From: Oscillospiraceae bacterium
Lineage (GTDB): Bacteria > Bacillota > Clostridia > Oscillospirales > Acutalibacteraceae
Assembly (NCBI GenBank): GCA_015066245.1
Contig: SVOS01000004.1
Coordinates: 1 to 64,000 of the forward strand
Direction: 5' to 3'
Length of the DNA stretch: 64,000 bases
The notes under the pieces were generated by a model. That model searched no databases. It saw only the letters and a list, made by a program, of their open reading frames with translations, and was not told the DNA's origin. The translations under genes were made by a program, and so were the position numbers. Within the stretch, counting starts at the first letter, position 1; the number at the start of each line of letters is the position of its first letter. Shown piece after piece: positions 8,055 to 16,133 of this stretch.

Positions 8055-8750
8055 ATGAAAAAGAGAATACAGATAGCAATGATACTTGCAGCTATGATAT
8101 GTATAAGCATAAGCGGTTGTAGTGAAAGAACAGTAATACCAAAAAGCACATCAGTAACAGAACCTATAGTAAAAACATCAGTGACATCAGTAACATCAGT
8201 GACATCAGTAACATCAGTGACAACAGAAGCTTCTGCAACTGAAGTTACTGAAAAATTTACAATACCCTCAACCACGGTTGAAACTACCGAATCGGTTACA
8301 GAGGTTGTAGCAGTGACAACGCTCACTGCTCCCCAAACAGAAACACCGAAGGTTAATGAAGAACCGACTGAATACTACGAACCAATTGAAACTACAGTAA
8401 AAGAATTAACAGACGATACTAAACTTACACATGCAGAGTTCTGCAATGCTGAAAATATGAACCGAGTGGCTTCAGGACTTGTAGATTACTATATTGCAAA
8501 AGGAATGAAATATGACAGCAGCATATCTACAAGCAACAGCGGTTGGATGTATGTGTATCAGGGTGGGATAGATAAAACTGCAGTAAGGTCATACAATGAA
8601 CACTGGGAGAGAATCGTAATCGGTATGGATGAACAGCTTGAAGCATTCATGACAATGTACCCCGAAGCAAAGTATACAGACCTGTCCTTTAACTGCTACG
8701 AGGAACTACAACCGGATGGAGAATATGACATCTACTTCTGCTATAAATAA
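8055..8750 (+). CDS. Secreted lipoprotein with Thr/Ser/Val-rich repeat stalk
   Basis: 231 residues. A lipoprotein signal ends at Cys22 (ISISGC). A stalk follows, about residues 30-115, rich in Thr and Val. It includes five exact copies of a 9-bp unit (8175-8219) coding TSV repeats. The C-terminal half, about 125-231, is a small globular domain I do not recognise. It should be anchored on the outer face of the membrane. The repeat could vary in copy number between strains. It follows the DUF6809-like gene directly and probably shares its transcript. Confidence 0.75.
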   Translation: MKKRIQIAMILAAMICISISGCSERTVIPKSTSVTEPIVKTSVTSVTSVTSVTSVTTEASATEVTEKFTIPSTTVETTESVTEVVAVTTLTAPQTETPKVNEEPTEYYEPIETTVKELTDDTKLTHAEFCNAENMNRVASGLVDYYIAKGMKYDSSISTSNSGWMYVYQGGIDKTAVRSYNEHWERIVIGMDEQLEAFMTMYPEAKYTDLSFNCYEELQPDGEYDIYFCYK

Positions 8751-8775
8751 TCTGAAAAATAATTTTGTAAAACAT

Positions 8776-8804
8776 TTGACAAAACATCTGTTCGATGTTA
8801 AAAT
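8776..8804 (+). promoter_or_regulatory. Promoter TTGACA-17-TAAAAT for a short transcript
   Basis: A perfect -35 (8776-8781), 17-base spacer and TAAAAT -10 (8799-8804). Transcription from about 8811 would reach the terminator at 8892-8930 without crossing any gene. Confidence 0.65.
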
Positions 8805-8810
8805 AGCCTT

Positions 8811-8930
8811 GTAAAACTGAATACGATGATTGAATGTATGATGGTGAGAGCAGAGATGAGTTTGAGATGAATGGGCTAAGACAGGCTGTCACCGTAAGGA
8901 GTGTGTGAAAATACTCCTTGCGGTTTTTTT
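8811..8930 (+). ncRNA. Probable small RNA or attenuated leader, about 120 nt
   Basis: Between a good promoter and a strong intrinsic terminator lies about 80 nt with no usable reading frame. A GGTGA (8843-8847) can pair with TCACC (8889-8893). That pairing overlaps the left arm of the terminator by two bases, so the two folds may compete. It is 85 bases ahead of the replication-type gene. It may be a copy-control style RNA, an attenuator of that gene, or an independent small RNA. Confidence 0.5.
8892..8930 (+). terminator. Strong intrinsic terminator
   Basis: An 11-bp stem (8892-8902 with 8913-8923, one wobble pair) followed by seven T residues. Confidence 0.9.
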
Positions 8931-9014
8931 ATTTGAAAAAGGGACAAGATTATTAAAAATTCTACAAGTTACCCGTGATAGAATTTGTAGAGAAATTAGA
9001 AGGAAGGTGTTTTT

Positions 9015-9392
9015 ATGAAAAAACAAATTGAAAGAACAGAGGGTTTCTTTAAACTCCCAAATGATGTTTTCAGAATCAAGCTGGACCCGTATGCTTTCAA
9101 GGTGTATGCATACCTGGTTTCGTGTGCAGGGTCTAAAGGTGAGTGCTGGCCAAGCATACCCACAATGAGTGAACAACTTGGTATTGCAAAAGCTACTGTA
9201 CAGAGCAGACTCAAGGAACTTGAGGAGAGAGGTTTTATTGAAATTGAAAACAAGTCAGGACTGAGCAAAAACGGAAAGCCTCGGACATTTAATAATCATT
9301 ACATAGTCCATGACTTTGATGTCCCCTTCGGTGCAGCTATCAACAGACACAAGGCAGATGAAACTTTGAAGGAGCTTACAGACTTCGATTAG
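9015..9392 (+). CDS. Winged-helix replication-initiator-type protein
   Basis: 125 residues. The N-terminus (FFKLPNDVFRIKLDPYAFKVYAYL) and the winged helix (SIPTMSEQLGIAKATVQSRL, then LEERGFIEIE) are the helix-turn-helix arrangement (HTH_36-like) found in plasmid and phage replication initiators and related regulators. The protein is short, with only a 30-residue tail, so it may be a regulator or a RepA-like N-terminal domain alone. The ribosome site AAGGAAGG is good. It lies between the candidate small RNA and a structured non-coding region, which fits a role in element replication or its control. Confidence 0.75.
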   Translation: MKKQIERTEGFFKLPNDVFRIKLDPYAFKVYAYLVSCAGSKGECWPSIPTMSEQLGIAKATVQSRLKELEERGFIEIENKSGLSKNGKPRTFNNHYIVHDFDVPFGAAINRHKADETLKELTDFD

Positions 9393-9789
9393 TAGGCATA
9401 AAATCTATCCCTTCAGGGATAGGCAAGCATATTGTTTGTATATACGCCGACCCTTAAAGGGCCGTCGATACAAACGCTTGTCGGGGCAAACCCCGAACCC
9501 CAAATCGGTAATTTTAGGCAAGAATTTGATGTCCGATTTTTTTGCAGGAATAAGCGATGGCGTCATTAGTCGCCTTTTCGCGGTTCACATCGGGTGGCAA
9601 AGCCCACCGTTGAGCCATTCTTAGAGATTTTATTCAGTATGTCGTAAGACGTCAATTTTATATGCAATTATGACCTTTGGCGTCTTTATTATACGCAAAC
9701 CCCATTGTAAAGCCATTTGTTGCGGGTTTGGGAGTATAACATCTGGCGCCAAGGGGCTTTTTCAACCATTTTGAGCGGTAATTTATGCA
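9393..9789. other. Structured non-coding region, possible origin of transfer or replication
   Basis: About 400 bp without a credible gene but dense in inverted repeats. GTTTGTAT (from about 9433) pairs with ATACAAAC (to about 9475) around CCCTTAAAGGG. CGGGG-CAAA-CCCCG lies near 9482-9495 and GTGGC-AAA-GCCCAC near 9594-9608. A pair of GACGTC/GGCGTC-containing stretches lies near 9648 and 9680. It is more G+C-rich than its flanks. Placement between a replication-type gene and the integrase suggests an oriT or oriV; no nick site can be named with confidence. Confidence 0.5.
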
Positions 9790-9827
9790 TTTGAGAATTA
9801 TCTGGATATTCTCAAAACTTTGTGGTA
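9790..9827 (+). promoter_or_regulatory. Inverted repeat in integrase 2 leader
   Basis: TTTGAGAAT (9790-9798) and ATTCTCAAA (9808-9816) are 9-bp arms around 9 bases. The right arm lies within the 27-bp segment (9801-9827) shared with the first integrase leader. The first copy lacks the left arm because other sequence adjoins it. This could be a regulator or recombinase arm site. Confidence 0.45.
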
Positions 9828-9860
9828 GTGTTGTGTGCTAAGAAAGGACAGTGATAACGA

Positions 9861-11078
9861 ATGTCAGTAAGGAAAATAAATTCAAGCAACATACATCAGC
9901 GTAAAGACACAGGGGATTACATTGGTGTGGTGCGATATGTAGATGATGATGGAGAAATCAAGAGAAAAAGTTTCTCGTCTAAAACGAAGTCAGAGGCACA
10001 GCAGAAGATTACAAATTACATAATGGAATTCAATAAAACTATTGAAGAAAGCGATGAGTCAAGAAAGAAACTTAAAGACAGTATGCAAAGCTGGCTTGGG
10101 GTTTTCAAGTTTCCATCTGTAGAGAGAACTACCTACGACAGACTTGAAAGCACAGCAAGAATCCATGTGTACCCTGCTCTTGGGGACAAGGTAGTCAGCA
10201 CCATAAAGGCAGCTGATATCAAGAAGCTTCTCAATGATAAGATGAATGACGGTTACGCTTACAGTACAGTTAAGAAAATTCATGGAATCATAGGCGAGTA
10301 TTTCAAGTTCCTAATCGAGCAAGAGTACATCGAGAAGAATCCAATGCGTAGTGTGCCTATGATAAAGAAGCAAAACTTTATGGCGGCTCAGGGCAAAGAT
10401 AATCTCCCCACCTGTGACACAGTAGTGGTGTTCACAGATGAGGAGATAGCAAAGTTCAAAGAGGAATGTGTCAGGACTTGGGGAACAGGCAAGAGGATGT
10501 ATCAGCAGTCAGCGGCATATATACTTATGCTTAACACAGGCTTGAGGACAGGAGAACTGCTCGGACTTCTGAACAGTGACATCGACTTGGAGAACAGAGT
10601 TCTGCACATTAACCAAGCTGTGAAAGAGGTACAGAAAAGAGATGGTGTGGAGTTTGAATCAGGCAGAGAGATAGAGGTTGGAAAACCTAAGACGGCTACA
10701 AGCAAAAGGACAGTCCCACTTAACAACACTGCTGTTGAGGCAATAAAAGAGCTCAGAGCCGAGTTTTACTTCGGAGAGGACACACCCCTTGTCTGCGACA
10801 GTAAAGGTAACTACACGAAACCAAGCAACCTCAGAAAGAGGTATTACCGAATACTTGAAGCGGCAGGCATTGAACAAAAGGGGCTTCACAGTCTCAGACA
10901 TACATTTGCAACCAACCTTGTGAATGGTGTCAAGCAACCTGATGGCACAATCAAATGCCTAACACCAAGACAAGCTGGTGACCTCCTCGGTCACAGTACC
11001 TCACAGATAACGGAAATGTACTATGTGAAAAGAGATAACTCAAGGCTTATAGGTATAACTGATAACTTTGAATTCTGA
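9861..11078 (+). CDS. Tyrosine recombinase (integrase) of the right element
   Basis: 405 residues, the same protein as the integrase at 304-1524 apart from about 25 differences and one deleted residue near position 8. Catalytic residues are intact: Arg229 (NTGLRTGELL), His343, Arg346 (LHSLRHTFA), His378 (LLGHS) and the tyrosine pair 387-388. It should act on the 47-bp tRNA-Trp core. Unusually, it lies about 6.9 kb from the nearest att site, with the cargo block between. The N-terminal arm-binding domain is the most changed part relative to the other copy, as expected if the two elements use different arm sites. Confidence 0.95.
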   Translation: MSVRKINSSNIHQRKDTGDYIGVVRYVDDDGEIKRKSFSSKTKSEAQQKITNYIMEFNKTIEESDESRKKLKDSMQSWLGVFKFPSVERTTYDRLESTARIHVYPALGDKVVSTIKAADIKKLLNDKMNDGYAYSTVKKIHGIIGEYFKFLIEQEYIEKNPMRSVPMIKKQNFMAAQGKDNLPTCDTVVVFTDEEIAKFKEECVRTWGTGKRMYQQSAAYILMLNTGLRTGELLGLLNSDIDLENRVLHINQAVKEVQKRDGVEFESGREIEVGKPKTATSKRTVPLNNTAVEAIKELRAEFYFGEDTPLVCDSKGNYTKPSNLRKRYYRILEAAGIEQKGLHSLRHTFATNLVNGVKQPDGTIKCLTPRQAGDLLGHSTSQITEMYYVKRDNSRLIGITDNFEF

Positions 11079-11246
11079 GTAAAGAGAAACACAGGCGTAA
11101 AGATCTAATATTGTTAGCGACATTTTATGTAAAACAAGAAAAATAACCAAAAGGCAGCATAGGCTATATAGCTATGCTGCCTTTTACATTCATAATGATA
11201 CAAAAAAGATACAACATCTGTTATAATAAAAACAGAGGTGAATGGT

Positions 11247-11912
11247 GTGAATAGAATTTTAGTTGTTGATGATGAGCAATCTATTGCTGATATGGTTAAA
11301 CTGTGTTTGAGCAAAAACGGATATATTTGCGAAGCTGTGTATGATGGAATGACGGCAACCGAGAAAATTGAAAGTAGCAGATATGATTTGATATTGCTTG
11401 ATATTATGCTTCCTGATATTGATGGATATGATTTGATTGAATATATAAAACAGTTTGATATACCCGTTATTTTTGTTACTGCCAAAACAACTGTGCCTGA
11501 CAGAGTGAAAGGATTAAAACTCGGTGCAGAGGATTATATTTCAAAACCTTTTGATTTGGAAGAGTTATTAGCACGAATAACTACTGTACTCAGGAGATTT
11601 CATAAATCTGAAAACATCATTGAAGTAGGCAAAATCAAAATTGATACACTGGAACGAACTGTTCGGTTAAATGGTAATATCGTGAATTTAACTGTCAAGG
11701 AATATGCTTTGTTGTTGCTTTTGATAAGAAACAATAATATCGCCCTATACCGAGAAACGATTTTTGAGCAGGTGTGGCAGGAACCTTATTACGGAAATAC
11801 TCGTACAATAGACCTTCATATTCAACGCTTAAAGAAAAAACTTGATTTAGGCGATGCCGTTGAAACGATATATAAGGTAGGATATAAATTCAGAGCGGAG
11901 AAATTAAAATGA
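11247..11912 (+). CDS. OmpR/PhoB-family response regulator
   Basis: About 221 residues. The receiver domain has the acidic pair (VVDDEQ), the phospho-acceptor Asp in LLDIMLPDIDG, the conserved Thr/Ser (VTAKT) and Lys (ISKPFD). The C-terminal winged helix is of OmpR type (NLTVKEYALLLLLIRN and GNTRTIDLHIQRLKKKL). GTG 11247 has a ribosome site (AGAGGTG) 6 bases upstream; a GTG at 11238 overlaps that site and is less likely. A TATAAT-like box lies at about 11222. The next gene, its sensor kinase, overlaps by 4 bases. It probably controls the lipoprotein and ABC transporter genes downstream. Confidence 0.9.
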   Translation: MNRILVVDDEQSIADMVKLCLSKNGYICEAVYDGMTATEKIESSRYDLILLDIMLPDIDGYDLIEYIKQFDIPVIFVTAKTTVPDRVKGLKLGAEDYISKPFDLEELLARITTVLRRFHKSENIIEVGKIKIDTLERTVRLNGNIVNLTVKEYALLLLLIRNNNIALYRETIFEQVWQEPYYGNTRTIDLHIQRLKKKLDLGDAVETIYKVGYKFRAEKLK

Positions 11913-13291
11913 AATTATCATTCAAGTTCTTTTGCATAGCATATATTGTCGTGCTTTTATCAACAGGGATAGGTGGGGCATATATCATACAAAATATTAA
12001 TGATACGCTCTGGAATACACAGGTTGAGCGAGTAAATGCTGCAGTAAGCTATGCGGCAGATAGTTTTATGGCATTTACAGATGTTTCATATAATGAAATA
12101 TCTGGCTCTCAAAAAAACGATGCTATACGACAAATAAAAAACACAATGGATAACTCTGTAAGCGATATTGAAATATATACATCGGATGAAGTAAATTCCC
12201 AATATACCGAAATGGAAGACAACGAATGTATCGCTACATTTGTTAAAAAAGAAACTCGACTCTTGATGGAATCGGTTTGCAAATTGAATATCGGTTCTAA
12301 TGAATACTATCTGTTTGTATACTCCGATTTTACAGACATTCAGAATCAGAGAGATATGTTTTGGAGCAGGTATGGTATTGTTGTTATTTGTGTATCTGCG
12401 ATAAGCGGTTTGCTTTTGTTTGTATTGACAAAGAGAATCACCAAACCTCTCAATGAGCTGACAAAGGTAGCAGATGAAATTGCGCTTGGCAATTACGGGA
12501 AGAGAGTAGAGGTAAAAAGTTCCGACTATGAAATAGCTGTCTTATCGGAAAGCGTCAATTCTATGTCTTCAGCCATTGAGCAAAAAATAAAGGAAATACA
12601 AGAGGAATTAGAAAAGCGAAATATATTTGTTGCAGATTTTACCCATGAAATGAAAACCCCGATGACAGCTATCATTGGATATGCTCAAATACTGCAATCC
12701 TATGATCTTGATGAAACGGAAAAAGATGAGGCAGCAAAAGCAATATGGAGTGAAGCAAAACGACTTGAAAGGTTGTCTTTACAGCTACTCGAACTTTATG
12801 TGTATCAAAATGAAAATGTTGAAATGGAAAGTCTTGATCTATTTGAGGTGGGAGAACAATTAAGTGCTACCCTCAAATTTCTTTCCGAAAAATATGAGGT
12901 TAACTATACCATTGATTTTGAGAAAGTAACTGTATCTGCCAATAGTGTACTATTTTTATCCTTGCTTTACAATTTAGCCGATAACGCTTTTAAAGCCTCC
13001 GATCCGCAAACAAGCATAAAAATTTATAGCAAAACAACTCCTACTGCTGTACAAATATATGTTGAAGATAAAGGCAGAGGTATTGCAAAGGAAAATATTA
13101 AATTTTTAACCGAACCGTTTTACCGTGAGGATAAATCTCGTTCAAGAAAATTTGGTGGTGCAGGTCTTGGATTATCCTTGTGCAAAGAGATTGCGACACT
13201 CCACGGTACGGAGCTTTCTTTTGAAAGTGAAAAAGGTAATGGCACTACCGTTTCCTTTACCTTAAAAAAAGGCGGTGAAGAAGATGAATAA
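11909..13291 (+). CDS. Sensor histidine kinase
   Basis: 460 residues. Membrane segments lie at about 7-29 and 150-172, enclosing an extracytoplasmic sensor of about 120 residues. A HAMP domain (KRITKPLNELTKVADEIA) follows. The HisKA box has the phospho-acceptor His near residue 247 (FTHEMKTPMTAIIGY). The ATP-binding domain shows N (LLYNLADNAFKA), G1 (DKGRGI), F and G2 (GGAGLGLSLC) boxes. It is the partner of the preceding response regulator (4-base overlap). The sensor domain is not one I recognise. In similar element-borne cassettes such kinases often sense antimicrobial peptides. Confidence 0.9.
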   Translation: MKLSFKFFCIAYIVVLLSTGIGGAYIIQNINDTLWNTQVERVNAAVSYAADSFMAFTDVSYNEISGSQKNDAIRQIKNTMDNSVSDIEIYTSDEVNSQYTEMEDNECIATFVKKETRLLMESVCKLNIGSNEYYLFVYSDFTDIQNQRDMFWSRYGIVVICVSAISGLLLFVLTKRITKPLNELTKVADEIALGNYGKRVEVKSSDYEIAVLSESVNSMSSAIEQKIKEIQEELEKRNIFVADFTHEMKTPMTAIIGYAQILQSYDLDETEKDEAAKAIWSEAKRLERLSLQLLELYVYQNENVEMESLDLFEVGEQLSATLKFLSEKYEVNYTIDFEKVTVSANSVLFLSLLYNLADNAFKASDPQTSIKIYSKTTPTAVQIYVEDKGRGIAKENIKFLTEPFYREDKSRSRKFGGAGLGLSLCKEIATLHGTELSFESEKGNGTTVSFTLKKGGEEDE

Positions 13292-13991
13292 AGTAAAGAA
13301 AATAAGTGTATTTTTATTATTGTTAATTATGACTGTTTGTATTGTATTCTTACCGCAGCTTATGAATGAGCAAAATGAAGAAAGATTACTGAATAAAAAG
13401 ATTCACTGGGATTACAATATGCGAAACACCACGAAAATAACAAGTAATCAGGTCGCTGAACTTTATTATAATCGTGAGACAGGTATTGGTGTTTACAATG
13501 ATGCATCTTTAGATATAGGAAACTATGAACCATCCTTGATACAAGAAAAGTCATTTGAATTATTTGAAACAGTTTTTGAAAACAATGAGCCTATTTATGA
13601 ACACATAAAAATGATGATTACAAATGGAACACTGCATTATTCTCAAAGTAGCACCTTAATCAAGTTAGATAATCAACCTATTGCACTTAATTTTATAGAT
13701 GTGGTTATAACATCGAGTGATGGTACTTTTGAGTTTGTCTATGAAGAAAAAACAAAAACACTAATATCTCTTTCTTGTGTTTCTTTATCTTATTATCTGA
13801 ATTATGAACAGGAAGATACATCGCTTATAGATTCGTTAGAGTTAGCGGTAAAAAACTATTATGAGAATCAATTACAATTAGGAACAAATGAATATTATTG
13901 CTCAAATGAATTGGTAGATAAAGATGCTATGAAAGAATATTATACAGAGTTTGGAATTTTACAGTGTCCAATTGATGTAAAAGAAAAATAA
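13284..13991 (+). CDS. Membrane-anchored or secreted protein of unknown function
   Basis: About 235 residues from ATG 13284, which has AAAGGCGG upstream; an in-frame GTG at 13275 overlaps that site. A single hydrophobic segment near the N-terminus (VFLLLLIMTVCIVFLPQ) is an uncleaved anchor or signal. The rest is acidic and should lie outside the cell. I do not recognise a domain. It overlaps the kinase gene by 8 bases and ends before a terminator at 14044, so it belongs with the two-component operon and may tune signal sensing, as small accessory proteins of such systems do. Confidence 0.7.
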   Translation: MNKVKKISVFLLLLIMTVCIVFLPQLMNEQNEERLLNKKIHWDYNMRNTTKITSNQVAELYYNRETGIGVYNDASLDIGNYEPSLIQEKSFELFETVFENNEPIYEHIKMMITNGTLHYSQSSTLIKLDNQPIALNFIDVVITSSDGTFEFVYEEKTKTLISLSCVSLSYYLNYEQEDTSLIDSLELAVKNYYENQLQLGTNEYYCSNELVDKDAMKEYYTEFGILQCPIDVKEK

Positions 13992-14043
13992 GGATGATTA
14001 CAGAATATACAATTTAGATACAGATTGATACAATTTACGATAC

Positions 14044-14090
14044 AAGCCTCCCGTATGATTTGGTTATAGATCATACGGGAGGCTTAATTT
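14044..14090 (+). terminator. Terminator after the two-component operon
   Basis: A perfect 16-bp stem (14044-14059 with 14070-14085) with a 10-base loop, followed by AATTTA. It separates the regulatory genes from the lipoprotein/ABC genes. Confidence 0.8.
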
Positions 14091-14170
14091 ATGGAAAAAT
14101 TACGATTCCATATCAAAGCATAAGATTAAACCTCAAGATATTAATTGCAAAAAGAAAGGTAAGGTATGTT

Positions 14171-15370
14171 ATGAGAATTTATATTAAAAAAATAATTAGC
14201 GTATGTATGTTGGTTGTATTGGTGTCTGCTATGATGACAGGATGTTTCCCTACAACAGAAAATAAACAAAACTCTAATTCTTCCTTATCGGGAGATAACT
14301 CATCAGGAGCAAATAATGAAAATGATGTAAGCGAATTTCCAACTTACATTGAGGATAGGGATGTTGAGAAGCTTACAATTAAAGCCAATGTAAATATTCC
14401 TGCTAATTTTGACATTAATCAAAAAGTGTCAATAGTTTCGGCAAAACCAGCGACTTGGGACAGAGAAAACATTGTTTCAGGATTGTCAAATGGACGTCAG
14501 ATTGTAGATGAAATTTCAGGAGAAAATTCCGGACCAGATGACATTTTTTATTCTTACACTTTTGATGACAATTCCAATTTAGTCTTTTCCTTGGGAAATG
14601 TATCTTATTACACAGAAATGGAAGCTGAATATCAATACACTTATTATTTCGATAATTATGAAAACTTCAAAGACGAAGATACGCTTAAGAAGATGTTCAG
14701 TGATAAAAATATAGATGGAATTGAAAAAAGTGATGCTGTAAACAATGCAAATCAAGTTATATCCTTGCTTGAGATTGATGATATTCTTGGAGAGCCACAA
14801 ATCTATTCAATGGATGCAGCTTCTGTAAACTTCCTTCAAGACGAGTATGACGCAAGAGATAAATATGGTGAAAAAGTCAGTAAATGGAGTGATGAACAAG
14901 AAGCATATCTTTTGATATATCCGGTTCTTTATCAAAATATTCCTTCGTTATGTATAAATGCTACCGGTGAAAATGAGTCAATATCATCATCAAAGGTCTA
15001 TTTTATTTACGGTAAAAATGGGTTGATTACATTTAATGTATCCGGCGTTTTTGATGTAAAAAGCACGGTTCAAGAGTCATATACCTATTCTCCGTTAGAT
15101 GCTATTCAAAGCGTTAAAGAATCTTTTGAAAATATCATTATGGATACAGAGATTGAAATTTCACTGATTAAGCTTGCTTATATAACAAGATATGATTTTG
15201 AAAATATCACAGAGTGGAGAATTGAGCCGGTTTGGTTTATCGATGGGAAATATATAAATTCAACATCTGATAGAGTAGATGGAAAAGATAATTTAGTAGA
15301 CCAAGATTATACCACAATAATTAGTGCTGTAAGTGGCGAAACTATCCCTTTGGTTTCCATTGGAGGGTAA
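14171..15370 (+). CDS. Lipoprotein of the ABC transporter cassette
   Basis: About 399 residues from ATG 14171. The longer frame from TTG 14060 begins inside the terminator loop and is rejected. A lipoprotein signal ends at MMTGC, about residue 21. A Ser/Asn/Gly-rich linker follows, then a large acidic extracytoplasmic domain that I do not recognise. Its position directly before two ABC permeases and an ATPase, and behind a two-component system, resembles lantibiotic self-immunity cassettes (a LanI-type lipoprotein with LanFEG). That comparison rests on gene order only. Confidence 0.75.
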   Translation: MRIYIKKIISVCMLVVLVSAMMTGCFPTTENKQNSNSSLSGDNSSGANNENDVSEFPTYIEDRDVEKLTIKANVNIPANFDINQKVSIVSAKPATWDRENIVSGLSNGRQIVDEISGENSGPDDIFYSYTFDDNSNLVFSLGNVSYYTEMEAEYQYTYYFDNYENFKDEDTLKKMFSDKNIDGIEKSDAVNNANQVISLLEIDDILGEPQIYSMDAASVNFLQDEYDARDKYGEKVSKWSDEQEAYLLIYPVLYQNIPSLCINATGENESISSSKVYFIYGKNGLITFNVSGVFDVKSTVQESYTYSPLDAIQSVKESFENIIMDTEIEISLIKLAYITRYDFENITEWRIEPVWFIDGKYINSTSDRVDGKDNLVDQDYTTIISAVSGETIPLVSIGG

Positions 15371-15377
15371 TGGTTTT

Positions 15378-16133
15378 ATGAAGAGTTTGTTTATATCAAG
15401 CCTAAAAAGGGCTTTTGTGTCAAAGTGGTATATCGCTTCAATTATCGCCACAGTAATAATGTGTTATATCAGTTCTCGTGAATACATCGGTGATGGTACA
15501 AACTCAGTTTATATCATTGATTTGATGATTCATTTGGGAATGTTCAAAAAAGTAATGGTTTTCTTTGCGGCTATTCCTTTTGTCACAGTCTATTGTCAAG
15601 ATTGTAATTCGGGTTATATAAAATCGCTTATTGTGCGTAGCGGCGAAAGAAATTATGCTTGGTCAAATGTAATTGTATGTGCACTTTCTGGATTTACTGC
15701 GGTCTTTGTGGGAATTGTTGCTTACTTCGGTATTGTTTCGTTTTTCTGTTCCCCACAAGCATACGAAACCGCAGGTGTTTATAGCGATATAGCGTTAAAC
15801 AGTCCTATTTTGTATGTGTTGCTAATTGTCAGTGTATTTTCTTTATACGCCACAATGTGGACAATCGTAGGACTAACCTTATCATCGGTTCTACCAGATA
15901 ACTATATTGCACTGGGTTCGCCATTGATTTTTGGTTATCTTTTAGAAGAAATAACACTTGGTTTACCACCGTATTTAAATTTATACAATCTGAGTCATAG
16001 TTTTGCCGTGTTTGATAAATCACCTCTGTTGAATTGCTTTTATACAATAAGCGTATTTATTTTAATAATGGCAATATCAGGATGTGTTTTTTCACATTTT
16101 GTAAAAAGGAGGAGTAGAAATGAAATGGTTTAA
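15378..16133 (+). CDS. ABC-2-type transporter permease 1
   Basis: 251 residues from ATG 15378 (ribosome site GGAGGG 10 bases upstream); an upstream in-frame ATG at 15333 lies inside the lipoprotein gene. About six membrane segments are visible, starting with WYIASIIATVIMCYI and ending with ISVFILIMAISGCVF. The pattern fits the permease halves of multidrug or bacteriocin-immunity ABC exporters. It follows the lipoprotein gene by 7 bases and overlaps permease 2 by 14 bases. Confidence 0.85.
   Translation: MKSLFISSLKRAFVSKWYIASIIATVIMCYISSREYIGDGTNSVYIIDLMIHLGMFKKVMVFFAAIPFVTVYCQDCNSGYIKSLIVRSGERNYAWSNVIVCALSGFTAVFVGIVAYFGIVSFFCSPQAYETAGVYSDIALNSPILYVLLIVSVFSLYATMWTIVGLTLSSVLPDNYIALGSPLIFGYLLEEITLGLPPYLNLYNLSHSFAVFDKSPLLNCFYTISVFILIMAISGCVFSHFVKRRSRNEMV

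Noticed and set aside
8021..8326. Antisense Val/Thr-rich frame opposite the lipoprotein
   Set aside because: It is the mirror of the TSV repeat on the other strand and lacks a start context.
9436..9624. 62-residue basic frame in the structured region
   Set aside because: It runs through several hairpins with no ribosome site; base pairing explains the sequence better than coding.
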